A stretch of DNA of 8,599 nt from Candidatus Woesearchaeota archaeon (GCA_019322535.1 JAHWIM010000073.1:1-8599), one strand, 5' to 3'; shown: positions 1 through 5,411, counted from the stretch's first letter. Translations and numbers: made by a program. The notes: generated by a model not told the origin, from the sequence alone.

Positions 1-157
1 CTTCCAATTTGTGCCTAATCTTAAAGATTGCCTGCTGAGAAAGCCCCATCTCTTTAGCAATCTCTAAATCAGGTATTTTGGCATGCTCTATTATTTTCTT
101 AAGCACAGACTGCTCATTTTTCGTCAATTTTGGGAAGTTGATGTCTGCTTTTTCCAT
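1..157 (-). CDS. helix-turn-helix transcriptional regulator, N-terminal part (cut by window edge)
   Basis: Only the first 52 codons are visible; the gene continues past position 1. The protein begins MEKADINFPKLTKNEQ and reads into a typical winged-helix DNA-binding unit: a first helix (about residues 12-27, NEQSVLKKIIEHA), then IPDLEIAKEMGLSQQAIFKIRHKLE at about 28-52, where LEIAKEMGLS and QQAIFKIRHKL are the two helices of the helix-turn-helix. The pattern resembles Lrp/AsnC or MarR-like archaeal regulators, but the effector domain is not visible, so the family stays open. The ATG at 157 is preferred over the in-frame ATG at 166 because the TATA box TTTATATAG (179-187) is centred 27 bp upstream of it, the spacing seen across this window. 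It is divergent from the zinc-ribbon gene at 382. Confidence 0.75.
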   Translation of the reverse strand, partial: MEKADINFPKLTKNEQSVLKKIIEHAKIPDLEIAKEMGLSQQAIFKIRHKLE

Positions 158-178
158 ACTGAGCATAAAGGCTGCAGA

Positions 179-193
179 CTATATAAAGGTATT
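179..193 (-). promoter_or_regulatory. archaeal TATA/BRE promoter of the HTH gene
   Basis: On the minus strand the sequence reads AAATACC-TTTATATAG. The TATA box centre is about 27 bp from the ATG at 157, implying a leaderless transcript. It lacks the CTAGAA box seen at other promoters here. Confidence 0.5.
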
Positions 194-381
194 TATATTC
201 TATAATTTGCATTTCATAATCTTTTCTTTACCCGCAAGAAAGATGCAGATGTATTTTTTCACTAACCTTTATAAAGCCCCTTCACTTATTATAGTTAAGG
301 ACAATCTATTTTTTGGATTTACAATATTCTTTGTTTTAAGATGTGTTTTTCTGCTGGATAATTATCCTGGAAGTGCTAAAA
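194..381. other. intergenic region between divergent genes
   Basis: About 190 bases without a convincing gene. It holds a symmetric TATA-like sequence, CCTTTATAAAG (266-276), which could serve the plus-strand zinc-ribbon gene; that would give a leader of roughly 80 bases. No tRNA, strong hairpin or repeat was seen. A hydrophobic reading frame (243-395, +) crosses it but lacks a ribosome binding site and overlaps the zinc-ribbon gene. Confidence 0.4.
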
Positions 382-489
382 ATGATAAACTATAAGAAAA
401 AATGCAGAAGATGCGGTGAATTCAAGATGAACACTGAGTTCTATCGCACTCTTTTATGCAATGAGTGCAAGAAAAAACAATCCTGGTAG
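382..489 (+). CDS. small zinc-ribbon protein (35 aa)
   Basis: A 35-residue basic protein. It has two CxxC knuckles, C8-R-R-C11 followed by glycine, and C26-N-E-C29, separated by 14 residues: a minimal zinc ribbon. A Shine-Dalgarno-like GGAAGTG (369-375) lies six bases before the ATG and supports this start; it is one mismatch from GGAGGTG. The partner or target cannot be told; such tiny zinc ribbons may bind nucleic acid or protein. It converges with the membrane protein gene ending at 524. The alternative start GTG at 373 lies inside the putative ribosome binding site and is less likely. It is short, so the coding call rests on the cysteine pairs and the ribosome binding site. Confidence 0.6.
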   Translation: MINYKKKCRRCGEFKMNTEFYRTLLCNECKKKQSW

Positions 490-523
490 TTTTATCACTT
501 GCGCTGGTTTTCAAAGAAGTTTT

Positions 524-931
524 TTATTTTTTCTTCTTGAACAATATCAAACTTCTAACTGCTCCAACTATGAACAATATTGGAAAGACAAGCACTCCAA
601 TGATGAAAAACACAGGCTCATCTCCTGCCTCTCCCCAGAATCCTTCTCCAAACATAACCATAAACAGGGCATAGACAAGATTATGCAAAATAACACAAGC
701 AGGGATGCCTGCTGCAGAGATTCCTGTCAGCAATAAATATATCTTAAGCCTGGATTTCTTCATCCTGGCAGCCAGAACTATCAAAACAATGCCTAAGATA
801 AAGAACACCAAAGCAAAAATACCTGCAATAGGAAATAAAGGCCTTTTCAAATCATCAGGACTGAAAAATATAAACAGAACCAGCACAACAAATATTGAAA
901 TCATCGTATAAAACACTGGCTTTATTTTCAT
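524..931 (-). CDS. conserved four-helix membrane protein of unknown function
   Basis: A 135-residue, very hydrophobic protein. Predicted membrane segments are about residues 8-23, 33-55, 64-94 and 107-129, with a basic KKKK tail. Between the third and fourth helix there are recognisable conserved-looking blocks: TGISAAGIPACVILHNLVYALF (69-90) and GDEPVFFIIG (103-112). I recall similar LHNL-Y and GDEPVFF signatures in uncharacterised archaeal and bacterial membrane proteins, but cannot name a family. The ATG at 931 is fixed by the TATA box TTTTAAATAAG (952-962) centred 26 bp upstream, so translation is leaderless. It lies downstream of the 974-1327 gene with its own promoter. The 3' end converges with the small zinc-ribbon gene. 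Confidence 0.8.
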   Translation of the reverse strand: MKIKPVFYTMISIFVVLVLFIFFSPDDLKRPLFPIAGIFALVFFILGIVLIVLAARMKKSRLKIYLLLTGISAAGIPACVILHNLVYALFMVMFGEGFWGEAGDEPVFFIIGVLVFPILFIVGAVRSLILFKKKK

Positions 932-951
932 AAAAAGAATTAATTTTTTAA

Positions 952-973
952 CTTATTTAAAACTTTCTAGAAA
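952..973 (-). promoter_or_regulatory. CTAGAA-TATA promoter of the 524-931 gene
   Basis: The minus strand reads TTTCTAGAAA followed by GTTTTAAATAAG. The TATA box is centred 26 bp from the ATG. The perfect 10-bp palindrome TTTCTAGAAA (964-973) occupies the BRE position and begins immediately after the TGA stop of the upstream gene (974-976). Confidence 0.75.
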
Positions 974-1327
974 TCAATCTAAAACTTTAACAACACCTGC
1001 AACACCTTCTCCTCTTCTGAAATAGATGACTTTTTGTCCAGTTCTTAACTCAGTCTTCCCAATGTAAGCATGGGTTTGTTCAATATTGAATCTGTCTACT
1101 GCAAGGCAGTATTCCATTAGATCCTTTGAAACATGATGATGTCCTTCTCCAATGATCCCTTCTCTTAAATCACCATAGAGTGTTCTGCTTATTTCAAGAT
1201 GAGAATCAACAGTTTCAAATATTTCAGTAAATGTTCTTTTTTCAGAATCAAATTCTTGACGTAGTTGAGTGGGCTCTCCATCAACAAAAACTTCTCCCTC
1301 TCCCAATATTATATTTGTAAGTATCAT
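974..1327 (-). CDS. hypothetical soluble protein (117 aa)
   Basis: No family recognised. The protein begins MILTNIILGEGEVFVDGE, is acidic and apparently soluble, with alternating strand-like segments, a central EGHHHVSKDLMEYCLAVDRF (61-80) with three consecutive histidines, and a C-terminal strand-rich stretch (IYFRRGEGVAGVVKVLD). The histidine cluster could bind a metal but nothing else supports that. The ATG at 1327 is chosen because the TATA box TTTATAAAT (1351-1359) is centred 28 bp upstream; a TTG at 1336 would lie too close. It sits between the 1415-1861 gene, from which it is separated by a hairpin repeat, and the membrane protein at 524-931. Confidence 0.7.
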   Translation of the reverse strand: MILTNIILGEGEVFVDGEPTQLRQEFDSEKRTFTEIFETVDSHLEISRTLYGDLREGIIGEGHHHVSKDLMEYCLAVDRFNIEQTHAYIGKTELRTGQKVIYFRRGEGVAGVVKVLD

Positions 1328-1350
1328 GTAAAACAAAACAAGATAAGTAA

Positions 1351-1360
1351 TTTATAAACA
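1351..1360 (-). promoter_or_regulatory. TATA box of the 974-1327 gene
   Basis: TTTATAAAT on the minus strand, centred 28 bp upstream of the ATG at 1327. It has no CTAGAA box; the hairpin repeat begins about six bases further upstream. Confidence 0.6.
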
Positions 1361-1365
1361 TTCTA

Positions 1366-1408
1366 TTTTTTTGGCATTCAAAGAATGCCGCACTAACGCT
1401 TAGAAAAA
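1366..1408 (+). repeat. intergenic hairpin repeat, copy 1
   Basis: T7 (1366-1372) is followed by the perfect stem-loop GGCATTC-AAA-GAATGCC (1373-1389) and a diverged tail, CGCACTAACGCTTAG. It lies directly after the stop of the 1415-1861 gene and before the promoter of the 974-1327 gene. It has the same orientation as the copies at 3726, 6468 and 7352. Confidence 0.7.
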
Positions 1409-1414
1409 ATTTAT

Positions 1415-1861
1415 TTAAACATGAGGTATTCGAGACCTGCTGCCTGGTTTTAATCTTGAAAAAGTATATCTAGCTATAGCTCCACATAAAGAAGCAAGTT
1501 TTCTTTTTTCAGGAACTTCTTTACCTTGTCTCAGTGCTCTTAAAGCATCTATATACTTGCTAACTTCAGCAACAAAATCCTCTGGTCCAAGTCCTGCAAA
1601 CTCTGGATTGATCTCCATTAAACAAAGGGAATTGGTCAGATCACGCCCTACATTTGTTCCTTTATAATCCCTGTTATTGACAATCTCAGGTGCCCTCAAA
1701 GCAGATTCTAAATAATCTAAAGTTGCATCAACACATAAATCTAAAGGCACCATATCTTTTTCCTGAGGACTAGTACTTTCTAAGTAGCGTGCAACACCGC
1801 CTGCAGCAAGGCATAAGGCATATCCCTTTGCTCTTTCTTCAAAACTATGGTCATAAGTCAT
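1415..1861 (-). CDS. hypothetical helical protein (148 aa)
   Basis: No family recognised. The protein begins MTYDHSFEERAKGYALCLAAGGVARYLES and looks entirely alpha-helical and soluble, with a second block PEDFVAEVSKYIDALRALRQGKEV around residues 94-117 and a basic, proline-containing C-terminus (SRLKPGSRSRIPHV). The ATG at 1861 is supported by a TATA box (TTTAAAAATT, 1882-1891) centred about 26 bp upstream. A second, stronger promoter-like element lies further upstream (1923-1943), so two start sites are possible. No membrane segments or signal peptide were seen. The neighbours on both sides are also unknown soluble proteins, which gives no functional hint. Confidence 0.7.
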   Translation of the reverse strand: MTYDHSFEERAKGYALCLAAGGVARYLESTSPQEKDMVPLDLCVDATLDYLESALRAPEIVNNRDYKGTNVGRDLTNSLCLMEINPEFAGLGPEDFVAEVSKYIDALRALRQGKEVPEKRKLASLCGAIARYTFSRLKPGSRSRIPHV

Positions 1862-1881
1862 ATAATAAGAGAGGATTCAGT

Positions 1882-1899
1882 AATTTTTAAAGCTTTTCC
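1882..1899 (-). promoter_or_regulatory. TATA/BRE element of the 1415-1861 gene
   Basis: The minus strand reads GGAAAAGC-TTTAAAAATT. The TATA centre is about 26 bp from the ATG at 1861. It has a purine-rich BRE but no CTAG. Confidence 0.5.
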
Positions 1900-1922
1900 A
1901 TATGTATAAAAGTAATTTTAAG

Positions 1923-1943
1923 TTATTTAAACCTATCTAGAAA
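1923..1943 (-). promoter_or_regulatory. CTAGA-TATA promoter upstream of the 1415-1861 gene
   Basis: The minus strand reads TTCTAGATAGG-TTTAAATAA. The TAG stop of the 1933-2577 gene (1933-1935) lies inside it. The predicted start site near 1901 coincides with an ATG that opens a four-codon frame (MEKL), so the element may drive a short leader ahead of the 1861 gene. Confidence 0.5.
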
Positions 1944-2577
1944 AAACTAAATCAAAAGGAAATATAGAAACCATATCCAAAAGCATAATATTATCATCTA
2001 GCTGAAACTCAGGGCCTAACTCTAACCAACCCACTTTACGCTTGGCAGTATAACGAAGCTCTCCTGGTTTGCCGTCAAGAGTAAAAGACAGAACATAAGA
2101 GTCATCTTCATGCCTAGGCACAGGTTTTGCTCCTCTAAACCATTCTCTCCATTCAAATGTTACATCTTCTGCCTGTTTCATCACTTCTCCTTGCACTCCA
2201 ACAAAAACATCATAATTCTCTCTCTTTGAATAACCTCCTGCAATAGAAAGTGTCTTTTCCTGATGAAGCACTAAAGCCTGAAATTTTCTCTCAGCTCTTT
2301 CAACAATAGGATCGGTTTTTCCTGCGAGATCATAATAAGAAGATCTAAAAGGCCTGTTTTGAGCATATCTTTCCATCCATTTAAAAAATGCCTGCTGAAC
2401 ACTATAAAGCCTTTGTGAAGCTGGCCCTGCTATTTTTCTTGCATCATGATGAACAACAACATAGATATCATCATGGTGATCAGTAAAAGCTGCAAAAGGA
2501 AGATATCCCTCTGGCAAATTTTCTATTACAGCGTGCCTTCCATCACAATGTGCAATAACTTCTAATTTATCTACCAT
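1933..2577 (-). CDS. hypothetical soluble protein (214 aa)
   Basis: No family recognised. The protein begins MVDKLEVIAHCDGRHAVIENLPEGYLPFAAF. It is histidine- and aspartate-rich near the N-terminus (TDHHDDIYVVVHHDARKIAG, 32-51), and aromatic and strand-rich later (VTFEWREWFRGAKPVPRH; YVLSFTLDGKPGELRYTAKRKVGWLELG). No signal peptide or convincing membrane helix is present. The HHDD...HHD cluster could hold a metal, but no known catalytic motif was identified. The ATG at 2577 is fixed by the TATA box TTTAAATAC (2601-2609), 28 bp upstream. Its TAG stop is embedded in the next promoter. It is transcribed divergently from the 2672-3715 gene. Confidence 0.75.
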   Translation of the reverse strand: MVDKLEVIAHCDGRHAVIENLPEGYLPFAAFTDHHDDIYVVVHHDARKIAGPASQRLYSVQQAFFKWMERYAQNRPFRSSYYDLAGKTDPIVERAERKFQALVLHQEKTLSIAGGYSKRENYDVFVGVQGEVMKQAEDVTFEWREWFRGAKPVPRHEDDSYVLSFTLDGKPGELRYTAKRKVGWLELGPEFQLDDNIMLLDMVSIFPFDLVFSR

Positions 2578-2600
2578 AGCCTGCCAGAAAATAAAAGGTT

Positions 2601-2626
2601 GTATTTAAACCTTCTAGTTTTCTAGA
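2601..2626 (-). promoter_or_regulatory. double CTAGAA-TATA promoter of the 1933-2577 gene
   Basis: On the minus strand two CTAGAA boxes, 9 bp apart, precede AGG-TTTAAATAC. The TATA centre is 28 bp from the ATG. It is the only promoter in the window with a duplicated box, and it lies in the shared divergent region. Confidence 0.7.
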
Positions 2627-2635
2627 AAAATTTCA

Positions 2636-2650
2636 CGAAGGTTTATAAAT
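2636..2650 (+). promoter_or_regulatory. BRE/TATA promoter of the 2672-3715 gene
   Basis: CGAAGG-TTTATAAATA, with the TATA box (2642-2649) centred 26 bp before the ATG at 2672. This favours 2672 over the ATG at 2660. Confidence 0.65.
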
Positions 2651-2671
2651 AAATTCAAAATGTATTTTATC

Positions 2672-3715
2672 ATGGATGATTCAACAATCAAAGAAAAGAT
2701 TGAACTGGCAAAGAAAGGAAGATTTGTGCCAAAAGAAACACTACTAAATGCCATATTGCTTGAGCGGCTTGTAAAAGAGCATAGATGGGTTTTGCAAGGG
2801 CCAGACAATGAGCTGATAAAGGAGAGGTATGGATCAAGCGCATTAAAACTGCATGACGCTGTTGAGGAATTGAAAGAAAGAGGCGTAATAACTGTAAACA
2901 CACCTGACTATTATTTTTCACTTGATAAGCTTGGCGAGCTTAAAAGACTTTATGCAAAAGTCATATCTATTCTTGAAAAATTAGACGGAATTTCTGATTT
3001 TAAAGGCCAAATCACTTTCTTAGAGCAGACTTTGCACACAAACGCATTAACACCAGTTGTAAGAAAAGGCAGTTATATCGGCAATAAATTTTACAGCCTG
3101 TGGATAGCAAATTCACCTGTCTTTCTTTATCAAGATAATGGTGTTTTTTCTTTGAAAACATGCAGAAAAGACAAGCCATTAGAGCTTATAGCCAGCGGAT
3201 CAGTCCCTCCAGTCACTGAAAGATTAGGCCTTTTGAATGACGGCAATTTCTATAATTCTGACGGGCATCCATTATACGGCACTGCAGAAGAAATTGCAGC
3301 TGATATTTTTTTACAAGTGATGAATGGAAAAGAGATACTTCCTGCTCCTCAGCAAGCAGAAGGATATATTGTCAAAACTGAAAAAAGAAAAAAGAATGAC
3401 TTAGCTGATAGATACAGGCACTGGGGCCAGATTTTTCTTGGACAGCTTGAACCTGATGAAGTGGTTGACGGACAGATACTTGGAAGCGGAGGATCATACA
3501 AGGCATTTGTATTTAGAAAAAAAACAGTAGTTGAATTTGACCAGGAAGACCATGCTACTTATCTTTTTGATACAGATTTTTTTAATTCATTAAGGCACTG
3601 GAACAGGCAAAGGATCTTAGATCAAAACCCTGCAGGTTTTCAGGGAAGAATAATACATGAAGGAAGCAGGTCTGTATGGAAAACATCAGTTACAGATTAT
3701 CTAAATAAACCCTGA
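2672..3715 (+). CDS. protein of unknown function with winged-helix-like N-terminus (347 aa)
   Basis: No family recognised with confidence. The first 95 residues look like a winged helix: helices at about 22-36 and 45-70 (NELIKERYGSSALKLHDAVEELKERG), then a short hairpin VITVNTPDYYFSL. The middle (about 115-230) is mixed strand and helix with conserved-looking turns such as SDGHPLYGTAEEIAADIF. The C-terminal unit (about 271-347) begins GSGGSYKAFVFRKKTVVEFD and continues through ATYLFD to GFQGRIIHEG and a final W-x5-V-x-DYL. I have an impression of similar ATY-F...RIIH...W endings in bacterial and mobile-element proteins of unknown role, but cannot name them. The start is chosen from the TATA spacing. 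Divergent from 2577, it ends next to hairpin repeat copy 2. It could be a DNA-binding protein; this is inference. Confidence 0.75.
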   Translation: MDDSTIKEKIELAKKGRFVPKETLLNAILLERLVKEHRWVLQGPDNELIKERYGSSALKLHDAVEELKERGVITVNTPDYYFSLDKLGELKRLYAKVISILEKLDGISDFKGQITFLEQTLHTNALTPVVRKGSYIGNKFYSLWIANSPVFLYQDNGVFSLKTCRKDKPLELIASGSVPPVTERLGLLNDGNFYNSDGHPLYGTAEEIAADIFLQVMNGKEILPAPQQAEGYIVKTEKRKKNDLADRYRHWGQIFLGQLEPDEVVDGQILGSGGSYKAFVFRKKTVVEFDQEDHATYLFDTDFFNSLRHWNRQRILDQNPAGFQGRIIHEGSRSVWKTSVTDYLNKP

Positions 3716-3725
3716 ATAAAAAGAA

Positions 3726-3765
3726 TTTCTTTGGCATTCAATGCCACGTATAACACTTAAGAAAA
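3726..3765 (+). repeat. intergenic hairpin repeat, copy 2
   Basis: The shortened stem-loop GGCAT-TCA-ATGCC (3733-3745) is followed by ACGTATAACACTTAAG. It lies between the converging 2672-3715 and 3807-3950 genes. Relative to copies 1 and 3 it lacks four bases, yet it keeps a perfect stem with a 3-base loop. Confidence 0.7.
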
Positions 3766-3806
3766 TTAAACCTTTCTCCAAAATTCACGATGGTTTATTT
3801 CAACAA

Positions 3807-3950
3807 TCAATATTTTGATGTTGCGATCAACCCTAATCCTATTATCAGGACAACAGTATGGCTTGGGTGGAAACCTCCAAAAAAAGTCCAAGCAGCTGAG
3901 CCTAAAGCTAATATCAAGCCAATATAGAATTTTATTTTGTCTTTTTCCAT
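3807..3950 (-). CDS. small two-helix membrane protein (47 aa)
   Basis: A 47-residue protein beginning MEKDKIKFYIGLILALGSAAWTFFGGFHPSH and ending TVVLIIGLGLIATSKY. Two membrane segments (about 8-24 and 32-43) are joined by a short loop FGGFHPSH. The ATG at 3950 is placed exactly 26 bp from the centre of TTTAAATAA (3972-3980), a strong CTAGAA-type promoter, which is the main support for such a short gene. It follows tspO on the same strand with a 35-base gap, and has its own promoter, inside which the tspO stop codon lies. The function is unknown; the position next to tspO may be incidental. Confidence 0.65.
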   Translation of the reverse strand: MEKDKIKFYIGLILALGSAAWTFFGGFHPSHTVVLIIGLGLIATSKY

Positions 3951-3971
3951 ATTATATTTAAGGAAATTCTA

Positions 3972-3990
3972 TTATTTAAAGGTTTCTAGA
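3972..3990 (-). promoter_or_regulatory. CTAGAA-TATA promoter of the 47-aa membrane protein
   Basis: The minus strand reads TCTAGAAACC-TTTAAATAA, centred 26 bp from the ATG at 3950. The TAG stop of tspO (3986-3988) is part of the CTAG box. Confidence 0.7.
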
Positions 3991-4447
3991 TATTCAGATA
4001 GAAAATAAAGAAGTTAAGCACTGCAGCAAAACTTACCCATAACAGATAAGGAACCAGCAGATAAGCTGATGCTTTCTTAATCCTATAGAAATACATAATT
4101 GTCACCAAGATAGCAATCCAAAGAGATATTATCTCTATAAAAGCAAGCAAAGGAAGCTTCATTCCAAAAAAGAACAATGACCAAAGCACATTAAGAGACA
4201 ATTGAACACCAAATGCTGTAAAAGCTTTCTTGTCATATTTTTTAGTCCAAACAAGATACAAGGCAATTCCCATAAATAAATACAAAACTGTCCACACAGG
4301 ACCAAAAACCCAGTTAGGAGGGTTAAAAGAAGGCTTAACCAATCCAACATACCATGTTGAAACAGAGGAAGAAGTGAAAAATCCTCCAACAGCGCTTGCT
4401 AAAAAAGGAAGCAGCAATGAAATAACCAATTTCCAGATCTTTTTCAT
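3986..4447 (-). CDS. tspO: TspO/MBR family protein (tryptophan-rich sensory protein)
   Basis: A five-helix membrane protein of 153 residues, the usual length for TspO. Family signatures are present in order: a first helix with SAVGGFFT; W32-Y33 then LVKPSFNPPNWVFGPVW (36-52), the conserved loop into helix 2; YLFMGIALYLVW; then QLSLNVLWSLFFFG (82-95) with the conserved N-x-LW-S and FFG; and finally PYLLWVSFAAVLNF (133-146) in helix 5, matching the PY-x-x-W-x-x-FA-x-x-LN pattern. TspO proteins bind porphyrins and sterols and are linked to tetrapyrrole and stress responses; the ligand here is not known. The start is supported by TTTAAATAAG 26 bp upstream. It is transcribed divergently from the membrane protein at 4528 and followed by a small membrane protein. 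Confidence 0.95.
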   Translation of the reverse strand: MKKIWKLVISLLLPFLASAVGGFFTSSSVSTWYVGLVKPSFNPPNWVFGPVWTVLYLFMGIALYLVWTKKYDKKAFTAFGVQLSLNVLWSLFFFGMKLPLLAFIEIISLWIAILVTIMYFYRIKKASAYLLVPYLLWVSFAAVLNFFIFYLNI

Positions 4448-4467
4448 AAGAATAAATGTAATTTTAA

Positions 4468-4486
4468 CTTATTTAAAGGTTTCTAG
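4468..4486 (-). promoter_or_regulatory. CTAGAA-TATA promoter of tspO
   Basis: The minus strand reads ACTAGAAACC-TTTAAATAAG, TATA centred 26 bp from the ATG at 4447. It is nearly identical to the promoter of the following small gene (3972-3990), with an identical CTAGAAACC-TTTAAATAA core. Confidence 0.75.
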
Positions 4487-4487
4487 T

Positions 4488-4505
4488 ACCAAAATGTTTT
4501 TATAG
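4488..4505 (+). promoter_or_regulatory. TATA/BRE promoter of the 4528-4896 gene
   Basis: CCAAAATG-TTTTTATAG with TATA centred 27 bp before the ATG at 4528. It is back-to-back with the tspO promoter; the shared CTAG (4483-4486) lies at the tspO side. Confidence 0.6.
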
Positions 4506-4527
4506 TTAAAAAATAAAATTGTTGATA

Positions 4528-4896
4528 ATGGAAATTTCAATCTTTTTCGCAAGGCTTTGGGGAAGTTTCTTTGTAATTTTTGGATTGTTATTCATAATAA
4601 CAAAACAATTAGGAAAAACTATAGAGATGACTGATGATAAAGCTTTTGTAATATCTACTGGTTACATCACAATGCTTATGGGTTTGGTTACTGTAATATT
4701 GCATAATGTCTGGGTTTGGAGCTGGGAAGTTGCAATAACTATCCTAGGCTGGTCTACATTAATCAAAGGTATCACAAAAATTGGATGGCCAGAACAAATC
4801 CGTAAACAAGCGCAAAGATTCAAAAAGAAACAGTTGGTAAGTGCTTTCTTCTTAATTATTTTAGGTATATGGCTATTCTGGATGAGTTTTTTATAG
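4528..4896 (+). CDS. four-helix membrane protein of unknown function (122 aa)
   Basis: Predicted membrane segments lie at about residues 5-25, 40-60, 66-82 and 103-121, with a basic loop (IRKQAQRFKKKQ, 91-102) before the last helix. Notable sequence: VISTGYITMLMGLVTVILHNVWVWSWEVAITILGWSTLIKGI (41-82), rich in tryptophan and with the HN-x-W and TGY-x-TM patterns that I associate with uncharacterised membrane proteins in bacteria and DPANN archaea (recollection, no named family). The ATG at 4528 is used, supported by the TATA spacing; the in-frame TTG at 4519 is not needed. It converges with the 4909-5127 gene, only 12 bases apart. Confidence 0.8.
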   Translation: MEISIFFARLWGSFFVIFGLLFIITKQLGKTIEMTDDKAFVISTGYITMLMGLVTVILHNVWVWSWEVAITILGWSTLIKGITKIGWPEQIRKQAQRFKKKQLVSAFFLIILGIWLFWMSFL

Positions 4897-4912
4897 ACCT
4901 TTTAGTTTTTAT
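4897..4912. terminator. U-rich convergent terminator region
   Basis: The gap between the converging stops reads ACCTTTTAGTTTTTATA on the plus strand. Archaeal transcription ends at T-rich tracts on the coding strand, so this fits the end of the 4528-4896 transcript. No hairpin is needed or seen. Confidence 0.4.
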
Positions 4913-5127
4913 ATATAATTATTCCATAAATACATTATTCCTTTGACAGCCAACCAGCCAATAACAATATAGGCAATTAATTCTCCTACAACTACTGCAG
5001 TTTCATATACTCCTAACAGCAATTTCACAACAGAATTTACTGCTGCGCCCATCAAAGAGACAAAGACAGGGATCAAGATAATAAAAAGAATAAAAGCTAG
5101 CCACTTAGGCAATCTCTTTTTTTTCAT
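4909..5127 (-). CDS. small membrane protein, last gene of a three-gene operon (72 aa)
   Basis: A 72-residue protein with a basic start (MKKKRLPKW) and two membrane segments at about 10-34 and 46-66, ending LWNNYI. No family recognised. Its ATG overlaps the stop of the preceding gene in an ATGA arrangement (5124-5127), and GAAGG a few bases upstream can act as a ribosome binding site, so translation is probably coupled. No promoter is visible between the two genes. With the preceding zinc ribbon and 57-60 residue membrane protein it forms a compact operon. It may be a partner subunit of the neighbouring membrane protein; this is inference from the overlap only. Confidence 0.7.
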   Translation of the reverse strand: MKKKRLPKWLAFILFIILIPVFVSLMGAAVNSVVKLLLGVYETAVVVGELIAYIVIGWLAVKGIMYLWNNYI

Positions 5128-5306
5128 TTTTCCTTCTTCAACATATAAAATGCTATTAAATTAATCACTCCAAGTGATAATGGATAGAGCTTATACATCT
5201 TAAATCCATTAACAAAGATACTGACTAAAGAATAAGCAAGCAATCCCAAAGCAACTGCTGCTATCAGCCATAATGCTATTCTTTTTTGTCCTGGCAATTC
5301 TTGCAC
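5124..5306 (-). CDS. small two-helix membrane protein, middle gene of operon (57-60 aa)
   Basis: Read from GTG at 5306 the protein is 60 residues; from TTG at 5297 it is 57. It has two membrane segments (about residues 9-33 and 41-55 of the longer form) and ends LKKEK. The start region overlaps the 3' end of the zinc-ribbon gene by 22-31 bases in another frame. AGGTG, six bases before the TTG, is a good archaeal ribosome binding site, so the TTG start may be the true one; the GTG is part of that site. No ATG start is available before the second helix. The function is unknown. The stop overlaps the ATG of the next gene (ATGA). Confidence 0.65.
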   Translation of the reverse strand: MQELPGQKRIALWLIAAVALGLLAYSLVSIFVNGFKMYKLYPLSLGVINLIAFYMLKKEK

Positions 5307-5407
5307 CTGCCTGCATATTTATCAACAACATGCTTGACTATCCTGCTAAACCTGCTGTCAACAGCAACCATATAACAAGCATCTGCACCGCATATTGAAC
5401 ATTTCAT
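5276..5407 (-). CDS. small zinc-ribbon protein, first gene of operon (43 aa)
   Basis: A 43-residue protein with the zinc-ribbon pair C3-S-I-C6-G and C35-K-N-C38, and an extra cysteine at C11. The loop between the knuckles (DSRFSRIVKHVVDKYAGR) is basic. The start is unusually well supported: a GAGGTGA ribosome binding site (minus strand, 5412-5418) lies four bases before the ATG at 5407, and a CTAGAA-type promoter lies at 5453-5473. The stop TAG (5276-5278) is inside the next gene. It could bind RNA or a protein partner, or act as a metal-binding regulator for the two following membrane proteins; none of this is shown by the sequence. It is too short for default gene finders. Confidence 0.7.
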   Translation of the reverse strand: MKCSICGADACYMVAVDSRFSRIVKHVVDKYAGRCKNCQDKKE

Positions 5408-5411
5408 TTTT

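Noticed and set aside
78..395. Plus-strand open frame of 105 codons, with a hydrophobic stretch near its end
   Set aside because: Its first part is antisense to the HTH gene, no promoter or ribosome site precedes it, and its end overlaps the better supported zinc-ribbon gene.
461..911. Plus-strand frames opposite the 524-931 membrane protein
   Set aside because: They are antisense to a gene with clear membrane helices and a strong promoter; composition is typical of mirror frames.
1366..1389. Hairpin copies as bacterial-type intrinsic terminators
   Set aside because: On the plus strand the T-tract precedes the hairpin, and on the minus strand A-tracts follow it, so neither strand has the stem-then-T-run order, and archaeal termination does not need it.
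2614..2921. Minus-strand frames opposite the start of the 2672-3715 gene
   Set aside because: They overlap the divergent promoter region and lie antisense to a long gene with matching promoter.
4230..4505. Plus-strand frame opposite tspO
   Set aside because: tspO is unmistakable; the frame is its shadow and would read through both promoters.
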